From Nocardioides bizhenqiangii (lineage in GTDB: Bacteria > Actinomycetota > Actinomycetes > Propionibacteriales > Nocardioidaceae): a stretch of DNA of 64,000 nucleotides. Shown here one piece after another: positions 28,512-35,627 of the stretch. Within the stretch, counting starts at the first letter, position 1. Each line of letters begins with the position of its first letter. Below the pieces are notes generated by a model. It did no database searches. It was not told where the DNA came from and was given only the letters and a program-made list of their open reading frames with translations. The stretch covers positions 4,277,501 through 4,341,500 of the forward strand of contig NZ_CP141059.1 in NCBI RefSeq assembly GCF_034661235.1, given 5' to 3'. A program made the translations under genes and the position numbers.

Positions 28512-28530
28512 AATGAGAATCATACTCATT
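28512..28530. promoter_or_regulatory. Fur/Zur-type palindrome upstream of HU and permease genes
   Basis: AATGAGAATCATACTCATT has 6-bp perfect outer arms around AATCATA and fits the TGAnAATCATnnTCA pattern of actinobacterial Zur boxes. It is the only A/T-rich palindrome in the area. Confidence 0.65.
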
Positions 28531-28580
28531 GGAGCCGTCCCGCTCGCCGACCCTCCGCCGACCGCTCGGACCGATGACCC

Positions 28581-28614
28581 AAAAACAGAGACCGGACCCC
28601 AACGGGTCCGGTCT
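28581..28614 (-). terminator. Rho-independent terminator after tRNA-Arg
   Basis: An 11-bp perfect stem AGACCGGACCC (28589-28599 with 28604-28614) and loop CAAC are followed on the minus strand by CTGTTTTT. Confidence 0.85.
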
Positions 28615-28643
28615 GTTCGGTATCTATTCAAGAGATCACGCTG

Positions 28644-28716
28644 CGCGCCCGTAGGGATTCGAACCCCAAACCTTCTGATCCGTAGTCAGATGCTCTATCC
28701 GTTGAGCTACGGGCGC
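28644..28716 (-). tRNA. tRNA-Arg (anticodon ACG)
   Basis: The cloverleaf reads GCGCCCGTAGCTCAACGGAT from the 5-prime end. Acceptor GCGCCCG pairs with CGGGCGC. The anticodon arm is TCTGA-CTACGGA-TCAGA with ACG at the centre, and the T arm contains GGTTCGAATCC. The 3-prime CCA is not encoded. Confidence 0.96.
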
Positions 28717-28852
28717 TCGTCGCCCTTGCGAGCGACCGGTCGAGGATAGCCGAGGCCGATCCCCGATGCCGAATCGCCTCGTTGTGGGATATTGAGCAGA
28801 TACACGATTCCCCGGCCGGGGGCGGTCTGGGAGCCCACAAGACCTGGAGGTC

Positions 28853-29878
28853 GTGTTGTCCGGCTTCGAGCCCGAGGACCGCGAGCTGTTCGAGCGTGCC
28901 GCGACCGAGCTCTACGAGCTGATCGTCCAGGAAGCCGGCATGGCCGCGGACGACGCCCGTGTCGCCGACGGCAGTGACGCGAAGGCGGCGCTCGACCTCC
29001 TCGCCGAGCTCAACCTGGTCCAGCTCGACCAGCGCGACCGGATCTGGCGGGCGCTCGAGCCGGCAAACGTGCAGTCGCGGGTGGTCACCCCGCTGAGCAA
29101 CGAGGGCGCACGGCTGCTCGAGGAGTCCGCTCGGTGGGCCAAGGCGTTCCAGTCGCTCAACCACAGCTGGCGGCGCTCGCCGGTCGCCGAGAGCTCCGGC
29201 CCATTCACCTACCTCCACGACGAGGCGATCAACCCCTACCTCACGGCGCTGATCGGCGACGCCGAGGAGGAGCTGCTGACCGCCCAGCCGCAGACCGGCC
29301 GCAACGCGCAGTACGTCGCGATCGCCGCGGTCCGGGACACCGAGGCGCTCGAGCGCGGTATCTCGATGCGCACGCTCTACCAGCACAGCGCCCGGCGCAG
29401 CGTCATGACCCAGAAGTACGTCGCCACCGTCACCGCCCGCGGGGCGGAGGTGCGCACGCTCGACGAGTTCTTCAAGCGGATGATCGTCGTCGATCGGCGG
29501 GTCGCCGTGATCCCGGCGCCCGAAACCCAGGCGACGGCGGTCGTCGTGCGGGAGCCCGCCGTGGTCGCCTACCTGCTCGACGTCTACGAGCGGGCGTGGG
29601 AGCGCGGCCGGCCTTACGTCACCTCGGAGGAGAAGGCGGTCAAGGAGATCGCGGCCGAGCAGCGCGCGATGACCATCCGGATGCTCATCGCCGGCCACCC
29701 CGACGCGGTCAGCGCCAAGCGGCTCGGCGTCAGCCCGCGGACCTACGCCGGCTACGTCGCCGACCTCAAGACGGAGTACGACGCCGAGACCCGGTTCCAG
29801 CTCGGCTACACCATGGGAAGCACGGGGATCACCGGCAACGACGCGTCGGCGACCGAGGTCGAGCAAGCCGAAAAATGA
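28853..29878 (+). CDS. Helix-turn-helix regulator with PLD/TrmB-like sensor region
   Basis: 341 residues. An N-terminal helical segment (1-100) is followed by a region like the effector part of TrmB/PLD-type regulators (SFTYLHDEAINPY replaced here by PFTYLHDEAINPY, then LYQHSARR, RTLDEFFKRMIVVDRR). The C-terminal HTH is LuxR-like (MTIRMLIAGHPDAVSAKRLGVSPRTYAGYVADL). GGAGG precedes the start; GTG 28853 and TTG 28856 are both possible, TTG having the better spacing. It stands alone between tRNA genes. Likely a DNA-binding regulator of unknown target, of a type common in Streptomyces and relatives. Confidence 0.8.
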   Translation: MLSGFEPEDRELFERAATELYELIVQEAGMAADDARVADGSDAKAALDLLAELNLVQLDQRDRIWRALEPANVQSRVVTPLSNEGARLLEESARWAKAFQSLNHSWRRSPVAESSGPFTYLHDEAINPYLTALIGDAEEELLTAQPQTGRNAQYVAIAAVRDTEALERGISMRTLYQHSARRSVMTQKYVATVTARGAEVRTLDEFFKRMIVVDRRVAVIPAPETQATAVVVREPAVVAYLLDVYERAWERGRPYVTSEEKAVKEIAAEQRAMTIRMLIAGHPDAVSAKRLGVSPRTYAGYVADLKTEYDAETRFQLGYTMGSTGITGNDASATEVEQAEK

Positions 29879-29881
29879 CAA

Positions 29882-29912
29882 CGACCGCCGGCGCGTCCTC
29901 ACGCGGCGGTCG
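29882..29912 (-). terminator. Terminator for the 48-residue peptide gene
   Basis: CGACCGCCG (29882-29890) pairs with CGGCGGTCG (29904-29912). On the minus strand the stem is followed after six bases by TTTTT. It also sits just after the stop of the plus-strand regulator gene. Confidence 0.65.
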
Positions 29913-29926
29913 ACGTCAGTGGTCGG

Positions 29927-30073
29927 CTACGGGCGCTGCGGCGCTGACTTGCAGCCGGGGCACCAGCCCGAGTCGAGCAGTGCCTGGGACGGCGGCGCGA
30001 CGATGGCCGACAGGCCCACCGTGGCCACGGTCGCTGCAATTACGAGTGCGGCCCTACGTCCGAACTCCCTCAT
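29927..30073 (-). CDS. Small secreted peptide, 48 residues
   Basis: ATG 30073 with GGAGGG eight bases upstream opens a 48-codon frame. It has a basic N-terminus (MREFGRRAAL), a hydrophobic signal helix (VIAATVATVGLSAIV), an A-P-P-S-Q-A cleavage-like site near residue 31 and a short mature tail with two Cys in a WCPGCK motif. A terminator follows. The CPGC spacing resembles a redox CxxC or a small metal knuckle. No family recognised. Such short actinobacterial secreted peptides are easily missed by gene finders. Confidence 0.7.
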   Translation of the reverse strand: MREFGRRAALVIAATVATVGLSAIVAPPSQALLDSGWCPGCKSAPQRP

Positions 30074-30238
30074 CTTTCAGCCCTCCGATAGTGCGGGGTC
30101 GCCCGAGCCCCCAGCAGTCGACACGTCGTTCGATGGCTACCCAAACATCCGAGAGGCCAAACCGGCAACCCTCACAAGGTTTCTTGTCCAAACCGTCTCT
30201 GTCGAGACGTCCTGCGCGCGACGTTCCGCAGATGCGAT

Positions 30239-30268
30239 AACCCCCGGCGAGCGTGCTCACCGGGGGTT
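30239..30268. terminator. Strong hairpin downstream of tRNA-Ser(GCT)
   Basis: AACCCCCGG (30239-30247) pairs with CCGGGGGTT (30260-30268), with an inner GAGC/GCTC stem. No T tract on either side. It lies immediately after the tRNA on the transcribed (minus) strand and is probably its terminator or processing boundary. The stretch 30074-30238 upstream of it holds only the promoter area of the 48-residue peptide gene. Confidence 0.65.
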
Positions 30269-30273
30269 GGACG

Positions 30274-30364
30274 CGGAGGCGGAGGGATTTGAACCCTCGA
30301 TGGGGTTGTAGCCCCAAACCCGCTTAGCAGGCGGGCGCCATAGACCAGACTAGGCGACGCCTCC
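30274..30364 (-). tRNA. tRNA-Ser (anticodon GCT)
   Basis: 91 bases with a long variable arm as expected for class II tRNAs. Acceptor GGAGGCG pairs with CGCCTCC. The anticodon loop is CTGCTAA in the stem CCGC/GCGG, and the T arm has GGTTCAAATCC. Confidence 0.95.
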
Positions 30365-30433
30365 CTGCCGACCGGAGCGCCGGTCAGCGAGGACAGGCTA
30401 CAAGGATGCGGCAGGTGCGACCGAATCGGCCCG

Positions 30434-30892
30434 TCAGCGAGCCGCGCGACCCAGATGGTCACGCACATCCCGCGCGAAGTCGTCCTTGTCGGCGGCGAGC
30501 AGGTCCGTCGGAATCGTCGTCGAGCGACCGTCCTTGAGCCGGAGCACGACGCACGGCCCGGCGTCCGACTGCGTCGCCACCGCGTCCTCGACCTCGGTCC
30601 AGCGGGCCTCCTTCGCGCCGGCACCGCGGATCAGCGAGACCCGGTAGCCGCTCGCGCTCAGCCGAACCACGCTGACCCGGGTGCGCAGCCACCACGCCAG
30701 CGCGACCAGACCCAGCAGTCCTGCTGCCAGGAGCACGACCAGGAGGTCCGGCCCGAGTCCCGCCAGCGCCACCACGAGGGTGCCGCCGAGGATGAGCACG
30801 GCGAACAGGACCAGGTAGGCGCCGACGAACCTGGCCACCACCAACGGGGCCATCCGGTAGTCGACGGGGACGGACGTATCGGCACTACTCAC
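30434..30892 (-). CDS. Membrane protein with bacterial PH-like domain
   Basis: About 152 residues: two adjacent membrane helices (VARFVGAYLVLFAVLILGGT and the next, to about residue 70) then a C-terminal beta-rich region (VVRLSASGYRVSL, ARWTEVEDAV, VVLRLKDGRSTTIPTDLL) that reads like a bacterial PH domain. GTG 30892 is used as start because it keeps the polar N-terminus PVDYRM; ATG 30853 is possible. Neither has a good SD. Function unknown. Confidence 0.75.
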   Translation of the reverse strand: MSSADTSVPVDYRMAPLVVARFVGAYLVLFAVLILGGTLVVALAGLGPDLLVVLLAAGLLGLVALAWWLRTRVSVVRLSASGYRVSLIRGAGAKEARWTEVEDAVATQSDAGPCVVLRLKDGRSTTIPTDLLAADKDDFARDVRDHLGRAAR

Positions 30893-30906
30893 GGCATACC
30901 CACGCA

Positions 30907-31053
30907 GAATCAACCATGCAGCCGCCTCCCCGGCCATCGCCCCCACTGCGAGCTTGATTCGGCGCTTCGCTTGAATCAACCATGCAGCCGCCTCCCCGGC
31001 CATCGCCCCCACTGCGAGCTTGATTCGGCGCTTCGCTTGAATCAACCATGCAG
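30907..31053. repeat. 66-bp tandem direct repeat (2.2 copies) next to tRNA-Ser(TGA)
   Basis: Units at 30907-30972 and 30973-31038 are identical over 66 bases, with a partial third copy of 15 bases at 31039-31053 that reaches the 3-prime end of the tRNA gene. Each junction forms a TTGATTC/GAATCAA inverted repeat with a 12-base loop. The repeat lies on the path of transcription leaving the tRNA. Confidence 0.95.
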
Positions 31054-31135
31054 AGGGGGCGGGATTCGAACCCGCGGTAGGTCTCCCTACGACCGCTTTC
31101 AAGGCGGTTCCGATCGGCCACTCCGGCACCCCTCC
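31051..31135 (-). tRNA. tRNA-Ser (anticodon TGA)
   Basis: 85 bases. Acceptor GGAGGGG pairs with CCCCTCT (first pair G-U). The anticodon loop is CTTGAAA in the stem CCGC/GCGG. There is a long variable arm, and the T arm contains GGTTCGAATCC. CCA is not encoded. Confidence 0.94.
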
Positions 31136-31197
31136 TCGGGGACGGTGGTCCCCGGCCGACGAGTCTAGGTCCCGCGCGCCGCGTGTCCGAACGCGGC

Positions 31198-31617
31198 TCA
31201 GGCCGCGCGGTCCGCCCGATCGCGGAGGTAGCGCCGTTCGGCGGGGTCGAGCCAGCGGAGCCGGTCGCGCAGGACGTCGACGTCGACCGAGAGCTCGACC
31301 GCGGCCTCCGCCGGCGAGAGCGCCCACGCCAAGGCCTCACCCAGCTCGTGGACCGACGGCAGCAGCAGCCGCGCCGTCTCGCGCCGGACGCGGAGCTCCT
31401 GGCGCTCCTCGAGCACGCCGACCAGGGTCGGCCCCCACTCGGCGTGCAGGCACTCGTGGAGCACCGTGCACCGCCGCTCCTCCCAGGTCAGGTTGGAGCG
31501 GAGACTGATGACCTTCTCGTCGAACAGCGTGTAGCCCGCGTCCGCGTCGTCCTCGGGACGGTGCCAGCGCAGCTCCCAGCCGTTGAGAGCGCGGAGACGA
31601 CGCCACGGGTGGATCAC
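31198..31617 (-). CDS. ImmA/IrrE-type zinc metallopeptidase
   Basis: 139 residues with the metal-binding HExxH motif as VLHECLHAE near residue 52, preceded by ISLRSNLTWEERRCT, the usual context in ImmA/IrrE proteins. GTG 31617 is the only reasonable start. It follows the HTH gene by 28 bases, the classic arrangement in which the peptidase cleaves the neighbouring repressor on a stress or element signal. No mobile-element genes are nearby, so it may be a domesticated switch. Confidence 0.85.
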   Translation of the reverse strand: MIHPWRRLRALNGWELRWHRPEDDADAGYTLFDEKVISLRSNLTWEERRCTVLHECLHAEWGPTLVGVLEERQELRVRRETARLLLPSVHELGEALAWALSPAEAAVELSVDVDVLRDRLRWLDPAERRYLRDRADRAA

Positions 31618-31645
31618 GCCGGAAGGATAGGGGCGACGACCGGCA

Positions 31646-32011
31646 CTACTCCTCGGCGCTGGCCGCCGAGCCGGACCTGCTGCGAGCCGCTCGTCTCTGG
31701 ACCTGCGGCGCGGTCGGCCGCCGCGCGCGACGGGGACCGGACTCGCCCCGACGTCTCCGCTCGAGCGTCTCGAGCTCAGCGACCCACGCGCGGGGGTCGA
31801 CCCCCATGGCGACGGCGATCTTGACCATCTGGCCCACATGGATCACGCGCGACCTGGCGGTGGGCGAAAGGATGTTCGCGAGAGTGCTGCGCGGCATCTC
31901 CGCCGCGCGGCTCAGCTCCGCCTGCGTCATTCCCGAGGCGGCGAACGCCTCTCGGATCAATCGGATCGCGTCGAGGTTGATCGGTGACGAAGCCTGCTCT
32001 GTCTGCCCCAC
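31646..32011 (-). CDS. XRE-type helix-turn-helix regulator
   Basis: 121 residues. The HTH (IREAFAASGMTQAELSRAAE, then MPRSTLANIL) occupies about 16-50. The C-terminal third is Arg/Ala/Ser-rich and basic (RRRRGESGPRRARRP), probably disordered. GTG 32011 start. Paired with the downstream ImmA/IrrE peptidase, which is likely to degrade it. The promoter region it shares with the plus-strand small ORF contains three TGAAC repeats (32025-32104), probable binding sites. Confidence 0.87.
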   Translation of the reverse strand: MGQTEQASSPINLDAIRLIREAFAASGMTQAELSRAAEMPRSTLANILSPTARSRVIHVGQMVKIAVAMGVDPRAWVAELETLERRRRGESGPRRARRPTAPQVQRRAARSRSGSAASAEE

Positions 32012-32024
32012 GTCGCGACAGTAT

Positions 32025-32104
32025 CCCAATCTGAACACGCGGACGACTATTCTTGCGCTCCCGTTCCAACCTGAACTACCGTCCACGCGTGTCCCACTTT
32101 GAAC
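32025..32104. promoter_or_regulatory. Three TGAAC-type repeats in the HTH gene promoter
   Basis: CCCAATCTGAAC (32025-32036), TCCAACCTGAAC (32065-32076) and CCCACTTTGAAC (32093-32104) share the pattern YCCAMYYTGAAC. The middle one extends to a GTTC-N6-GAAC palindrome. They lie upstream of the HTH gene and around the start of the divergent small ORF. Confidence 0.6.
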
Positions 32105-32262
32105 ATGACGAGCAGGCGGCTGCCACCGCCGGCGGGGGCGACCTGACCATCACCGAGCTGGTCAGGTTGGCGATCGCGCTCGACGTACCGGCCGCCGACC
32201 TGCTCCGCGTGGCGGTCGAGGCTGCGCGCGACGACGACCCGGGACACCGAGGTAGCGGTTGA
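32089..32262 (+). CDS. Small ORF resembling the tail of an XRE regulator
   Basis: 57 codons from GTG 32089. The segment LTITELVRLAIALDVPAADLLRVAVEAA looks like the C-terminal helices of an XRE domain (usually LLRLAEALDVPPADLL), but the recognition helix is missing. It may be a remnant of a former regulator or a small modulator of the divergent HTH protein. No SD; the start is inside a repeat of the putative operator. Low certainty that it is expressed. Confidence 0.4.
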   Translation: MSHFEHDEQAAATAGGGDLTITELVRLAIALDVPAADLLRVAVEAARDDDPGHRGSG

Positions 32263-32305
32263 CGAACTCGGGGAGCCGCGGCTCGCCGTACTCAGGAGGC
32301 GAAAC

Positions 32306-32800
32306 ATGAAACGACCACGATCCATCAAGCAGCACGTCCCGATCGCTGTCGCCGCTGCCGGCGCTGCGGTGTTCCTGGCGTCGAGCCCGGCGGCGCTGGC
32401 GGCGACCGAGGACTGGAACTCCCGGAGCGACCCGCTGGTCGCGTGGGAGGACGGCGACCGTCAGGCGCTGGCCTATGGCACCGCCTACACGAAGGAGGGC
32501 AACCTCAAGAACCACACCTTCTACCGCGATCCGCGGGAGGGCGGCCACGGCGTCTACACCGAGACCGACTACAGCTTCTACTGGCCCGGCGGCCAGGGCG
32601 GCGCCTACATCTGGCAGCGGTGCTGCCAGGACCAGAGCTCGCGCAGCGACAGCGGGCTGTGGCGTGACCAGTACGACGCCAAGTACTACGCCGACATCGA
32701 CGGCATCGACAAGGGGCGCGTCCACTACAAGGTCTGCGAGGACCAGCCATGGAGCCCCGACGCCTGTAGCGGCAACCCGTTCATCACGTTCTCGCTGTGA
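32306..32800 (+). CDS. Secreted Cys-containing protein of unknown family
   Basis: 164 residues with AGGAGG before the ATG. The signal peptide (1-33) ends SSPAALA. The mature protein of about 131 residues is rich in Tyr, Trp, Asp and Gly (YSFYWPGGQGGAYIWQRCCQ) and has four Cys, including an adjacent pair. Its stop overlaps the ABC ATPase start (GTGA), so secretion and transporter are one transcription unit. I do not recognise the fold. Options are a bacteriocin-like effector whose ABC system confers self-protection, or an envelope protein tended by that transporter. Confidence 0.85.
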   Translation: MKRPRSIKQHVPIAVAAAGAAVFLASSPAALAATEDWNSRSDPLVAWEDGDRQALAYGTAYTKEGNLKNHTFYRDPREGGHGVYTETDYSFYWPGGQGGAYIWQRCCQDQSSRSDSGLWRDQYDAKYYADIDGIDKGRVHYKVCEDQPWSPDACSGNPFITFSL

Positions 32801-33534
32801 GCGTGGTCGTCTCGGGACTCAGGTGCAGCTACCGCTCCGGCGACCGGCCGGCCGTCTCGATCGACTCGCTCGAGCTGACGGCCGGACCGGTCGGCCTGGT
32901 GGGCGTGAACGGCGCCGGCAAGTCGACCCTGCTGCGGACGCTGGCGGGCGCTCGACGCCCGCAACACGGGACGGTCGTGATCGACGGCAAGGAGCTCTAC
33001 GGTCGCCATGGCCGCACCGCCGTCCAGGGCGTCGGTTACATGCCGCAGGAGATCCAGTTCCCCGGCGAGCTCTCGGTCACCCAGGTCCTCCGCTACCTCT
33101 GCTGGCTCCGCGGCATCAGGTCAAGGGCGGCGACGACGCGATGTGCCCAGGTGATCGACGCCGTCGGACTCATCGGCCAGGCCGACCAGCGCACCCGACA
33201 GCTGTCCGGCGGCATGCGTCGCCGACTGGCCCTCGCTGCGGCCCTCGTGAGCGAGCCTCGGGTGCTCCTGCTCGACGAGCCGACCACGGGTCTCGACCCC
33301 GAGCAGCGAGCCGGCGTGCGCCGCATCGTCGCCGGATTCGGCGAGGAGTGCCTCACGGTGATGAGCAGCCACGTGATGGAGGACGTCGCGAGCGTGACGG
33401 CGACCATCGTGGTGCTCCACGAAGGATCGGTCCACTACCAAGGCGTGACGGACGCTTTCGTGGCCGAGCGTGGCGGACCGGAGCGGTCACCCGAGCTCGC
33501 CTTCTTGTCCACGATCGCTCGCTCCAAGAGCTGA
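32797..33534 (+). CDS. ABC transporter ATP-binding protein
   Basis: 245 residues, a single ATPase domain of the exporter type. Walker A is GVNGAGKST, the Q loop is in MPQEIQFPG, the signature is LSGGMRRR, Walker B is VLLLDEPTTGLD and the switch His is in SSHVMED. GTG start overlaps the preceding stop. The permease follows five bases later. It energises the membrane proteins at 33540-35404. Confidence 0.93.
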   Translation: MSVVVSGLRCSYRSGDRPAVSIDSLELTAGPVGLVGVNGAGKSTLLRTLAGARRPQHGTVVIDGKELYGRHGRTAVQGVGYMPQEIQFPGELSVTQVLRYLCWLRGIRSRAATTRCAQVIDAVGLIGQADQRTRQLSGGMRRRLALAAALVSEPRVLLLDEPTTGLDPEQRAGVRRIVAGFGEECLTVMSSHVMEDVASVTATIVVLHEGSVHYQGVTDAFVAERGGPERSPELAFLSTIARSKS

Positions 33535-33539
33535 TCGCG

Positions 33540-34814
33540 GTGCGGATGCGCAGTGAGTGGCTCGGCTCGCCCCTGGTGCGGCTCGGCCTGCTCGTCGCCC
33601 TCCTCGCGGCCGGGCTGGTGCCGGTCATGAGCCGCGGGGGCCAGTGGCTCGGCTCGTGGAAGCTGGCGCTCGACTGGGGCACCTCGAGCGTCATCCTGCT
33701 GGGACCCGTCGCCGCGGGCATCGCCTGCGGTGTCTACGCCCGGATCCATCGTGCCGGGCTGGCCGACCTGCTGGGGCAGGCGGTCCGGCCGTGGCGTGGC
33801 TGGGTCACACCGGCACTCGCGGTCTGGGGACTCGCAGGGACCGCGCTGCTCCTGCTGTGCGGATTCACCACGACGGCCGCCTGGCTGGCGGGCGCGACCG
33901 CATATCCGCACCTCTGGTGGGTGGTCCTGCCGGCGCTGCTCGTGCTGGGGGCGCAGGTGGCTCTCGGCGGTCTCGTCGGCGGCCTCACCGGTCGGTACTG
34001 GGCCGTGCCGTGGGTCGCCGTCGGCACGTTCGTGCTCTTCATCCTCACGAGCATCGGCGTGATCCCGGTCGTCTTCGACACCGGCGGCGCCACCGGAACC
34101 CTCGCCGGGCAGACCTACTCCCCGCCGTGGTTCGCCTTCCAGTCCGTGGTCGCCGTCGGGGTCGCGGCAACGGCGATGACGGTGTCGAACCGGGAGCTCT
34201 TCCGTGTGTCGCCCCTGCCGTGGAAGCTCGGCACCGGCGCCGCGGCGGGGGCCGCCGCCCTCACCCTGGTGTTCGTCGACGCTCCGCTCGAGCGCTACGA
34301 GCCCGTCCGTTCCATCGGCTACGAGTGCCGCGACGGCCGGCCGAGGGTCTGCATGACCGAGGACGCGCGGCGACCGCTCGACGACCTCGCCACGAAGATG
34401 CAACGGCTGGCGGGTGCGCTCGAAGCCGCCGGTGCCCACCTGCCCGACCGCTTCGTCCACGCCCGTCCGGGCAGCACCCCCGCCCAGGACGCCGGGGTGC
34501 TCCGCCTGTTCGTCGACGAGGTGCTCGCCGAACGGGTCGGCTACCCCGCGGCGGCGGAGTCGTTGACGACCCCGGCGCCCTGCGCGGCCTACTCGAGCGA
34601 TGACCCTCGCGACCTGCCCGAGACATGGTTCGCCGTCAACGCCACGCTGGTCCGATGGCTCCTGGTCCAGGAAGGGGAGGAGTCGGTCCCCTCCGGCGAC
34701 CACCCGATGGCCGACTGGTGGGCGTTGCCCGTGGAGCAGCAGTACGCATGGGTGCGCGCGACGTACTCCGCGCTCCGGGACTGCCGGCTCCGCGACCTGC
34801 GTCTCCCTCGATGA
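33540..34814 (+). CDS. ABC transporter membrane protein with large C-terminal extracytoplasmic domain
   Basis: About 424 residues. Six hydrophobic helices (15-230) are followed by a soluble region of about 190 residues with four Cys (YECRDGRPRVCMTED, PAPCAAY, LRDC) that should lie outside the membrane. This layout is like Streptomyces-type ABC-2 permeases with a fused exported domain, but I cannot name the domain with confidence. GTG 33540 or ATG 33546 may be the start. The stop overlaps the next membrane gene (ATGA). The exported domain could recognise the co-encoded secreted protein. Confidence 0.82.
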   Translation: MRMRSEWLGSPLVRLGLLVALLAAGLVPVMSRGGQWLGSWKLALDWGTSSVILLGPVAAGIACGVYARIHRAGLADLLGQAVRPWRGWVTPALAVWGLAGTALLLLCGFTTTAAWLAGATAYPHLWWVVLPALLVLGAQVALGGLVGGLTGRYWAVPWVAVGTFVLFILTSIGVIPVVFDTGGATGTLAGQTYSPPWFAFQSVVAVGVAATAMTVSNRELFRVSPLPWKLGTGAAAGAAALTLVFVDAPLERYEPVRSIGYECRDGRPRVCMTEDARRPLDDLATKMQRLAGALEAAGAHLPDRFVHARPGSTPAQDAGVLRLFVDEVLAERVGYPAAAESLTTPAPCAAYSSDDPRDLPETWFAVNATLVRWLLVQEGEESVPSGDHPMADWWALPVEQQYAWVRATYSALRDCRLRDLRLPR

Positions 34815-35404
34815 TCGCCGCGATCCGCGCGTGGGGCGGCGTCCGGGTGGTCCTCGTCGTCGGCCTCACCGTGCTGCTGATCGAGACCACGGCGACCGAC
34901 CAGCTCAGCGTTCCTCCGTTCAGCTTCGCCCTCGACGGGTGGACCTTCGTGCCACCGTTGGTGGCCGTCGTGTGCGCGGACCCGCTCGTCGACCGGACGC
35001 CGCAGCTGACCGAGCACGCGACCCGGGCACCGGCCTTCATCGCGGTCGCCCGGCTCGCGCTCGCCGGGTCCGGCGCGGCCGCGGTGTCCGGCTACTGCCT
35101 GCTCTCGCCGGACGGTGTCGTCGTCGCGCAGTACGTCGTGGCCGCGGTGTCCGTCGCCGCGGTCGCGGTTGCGCTCGCCGACAGCTGGTACTGGTTGCCG
35201 CTGCTCCCGCTCGCGTTCGGCTGGATCCAGCACACGCACGGGCAGTTCCCGACCCAGACCGTCGCGATCCCCGTGCCGACCCTCGGCGCGATCGTCGCCG
35301 GCTCCTGCCTGGCCTACGTCGGCGGGACCCTTGTCCGGTCCGGGCTCAGCCGAGCTCGACCAGCAGGTCGCCCTCCTGCACCACGTCGCCCACGGAGACC
35401 TTGA
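34811..35404 (+). CDS. Membrane protein, third component of the ABC operon
   Basis: 197 residues with about five hydrophobic helices and a Pro/Arg-rich C-terminus (RARPAGRPPAPRRPRRP). Its ATG overlaps the permease stop, so it is translationally coupled and probably part of the same complex. The last 59 bases overlap the 3-prime end of the biotinyl carrier gene on the other strand, so the odd Pro/Arg tail may simply reflect that overlap. Confidence 0.75.
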   Translation: MIAAIRAWGGVRVVLVVGLTVLLIETTATDQLSVPPFSFALDGWTFVPPLVAVVCADPLVDRTPQLTEHATRAPAFIAVARLALAGSGAAAVSGYCLLSPDGVVVAQYVVAAVSVAAVAVALADSWYWLPLLPLAFGWIQHTHGQFPTQTVAIPVPTLGAIVAGSCLAYVGGTLVRSGLSRARPAGRPPAPRRPRRP

Positions 35405-35570
35405 CCGCGCGCACCACGCCGCCGGCCTCGGCGATCACCGGGATCTCCATCTTCATCGACTCCAGCAGCAGGACGGAGTCGCCGGCCGCGACCGCGTCGC
35501 CGACGGCGACGTCGACCGACAGCACGTTGGCCACCATGTCGGCCCTGATCTCCCACGCCCGATTGCGCAT
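35346..35570 (-). CDS. Biotin/lipoyl-binding carrier protein
   Basis: 74 residues, a free-standing biotinyl domain. The biotinylation hairpin is ESMKMEIPV with the acceptor Lys between two Met, followed by GGVVRAVKVSVGDVVQEGDLLVEL. It corresponds to the short biotinylated proteins common in actinobacteria. It would carry CO2 or be a carboxylase accessory; no carboxylase subunit is adjacent. Confidence 0.92.
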   Translation of the reverse strand: MRNRAWEIRADMVANVLSVDVAVGDAVAAGDSVLLLESMKMEIPVIAEAGGVVRAVKVSVGDVVQEGDLLVELG

Positions 35571-35627
35571 GGTGGCGAGGCTACGGGTTACTTCCGGGTA
35601 CCCGGGCATCCGACGGTCCGGCCCGGG

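Noticed and set aside
28853..29878. Phospholipase D enzyme
   Set aside because: The PLD-like region lacks a recognisable HxKxxxxD pair and is fused to a C-terminal HTH, so a regulator is more likely.
30885..31050. A 54-codon minus-strand ORF made of the 66-bp repeat
   Set aside because: No SD, it begins at the tRNA 3-prime end, and its frame is kept only because 66 is divisible by three. Kept as a finding about the repeat, not as a gene.
30907..31053. CRISPR-like array
   Set aside because: Units are contiguous 66-bp copies without variable spacers, and no cas genes are present in the window.
31051..31135. tRNA-Ser(TGA) as an integration site of a genomic island
   Set aside because: No integrase, excisionase or longer tRNA-end duplication nearby; the repeat copies only the last three or so bases of the tRNA.
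32475..33539. Very long frame reaching from 32475 to 34814
   Set aside because: The first part is an Arg/Thr-rich shadow of the secreted protein and ABC ATPase genes; only the part from 33540 reads as a membrane protein.
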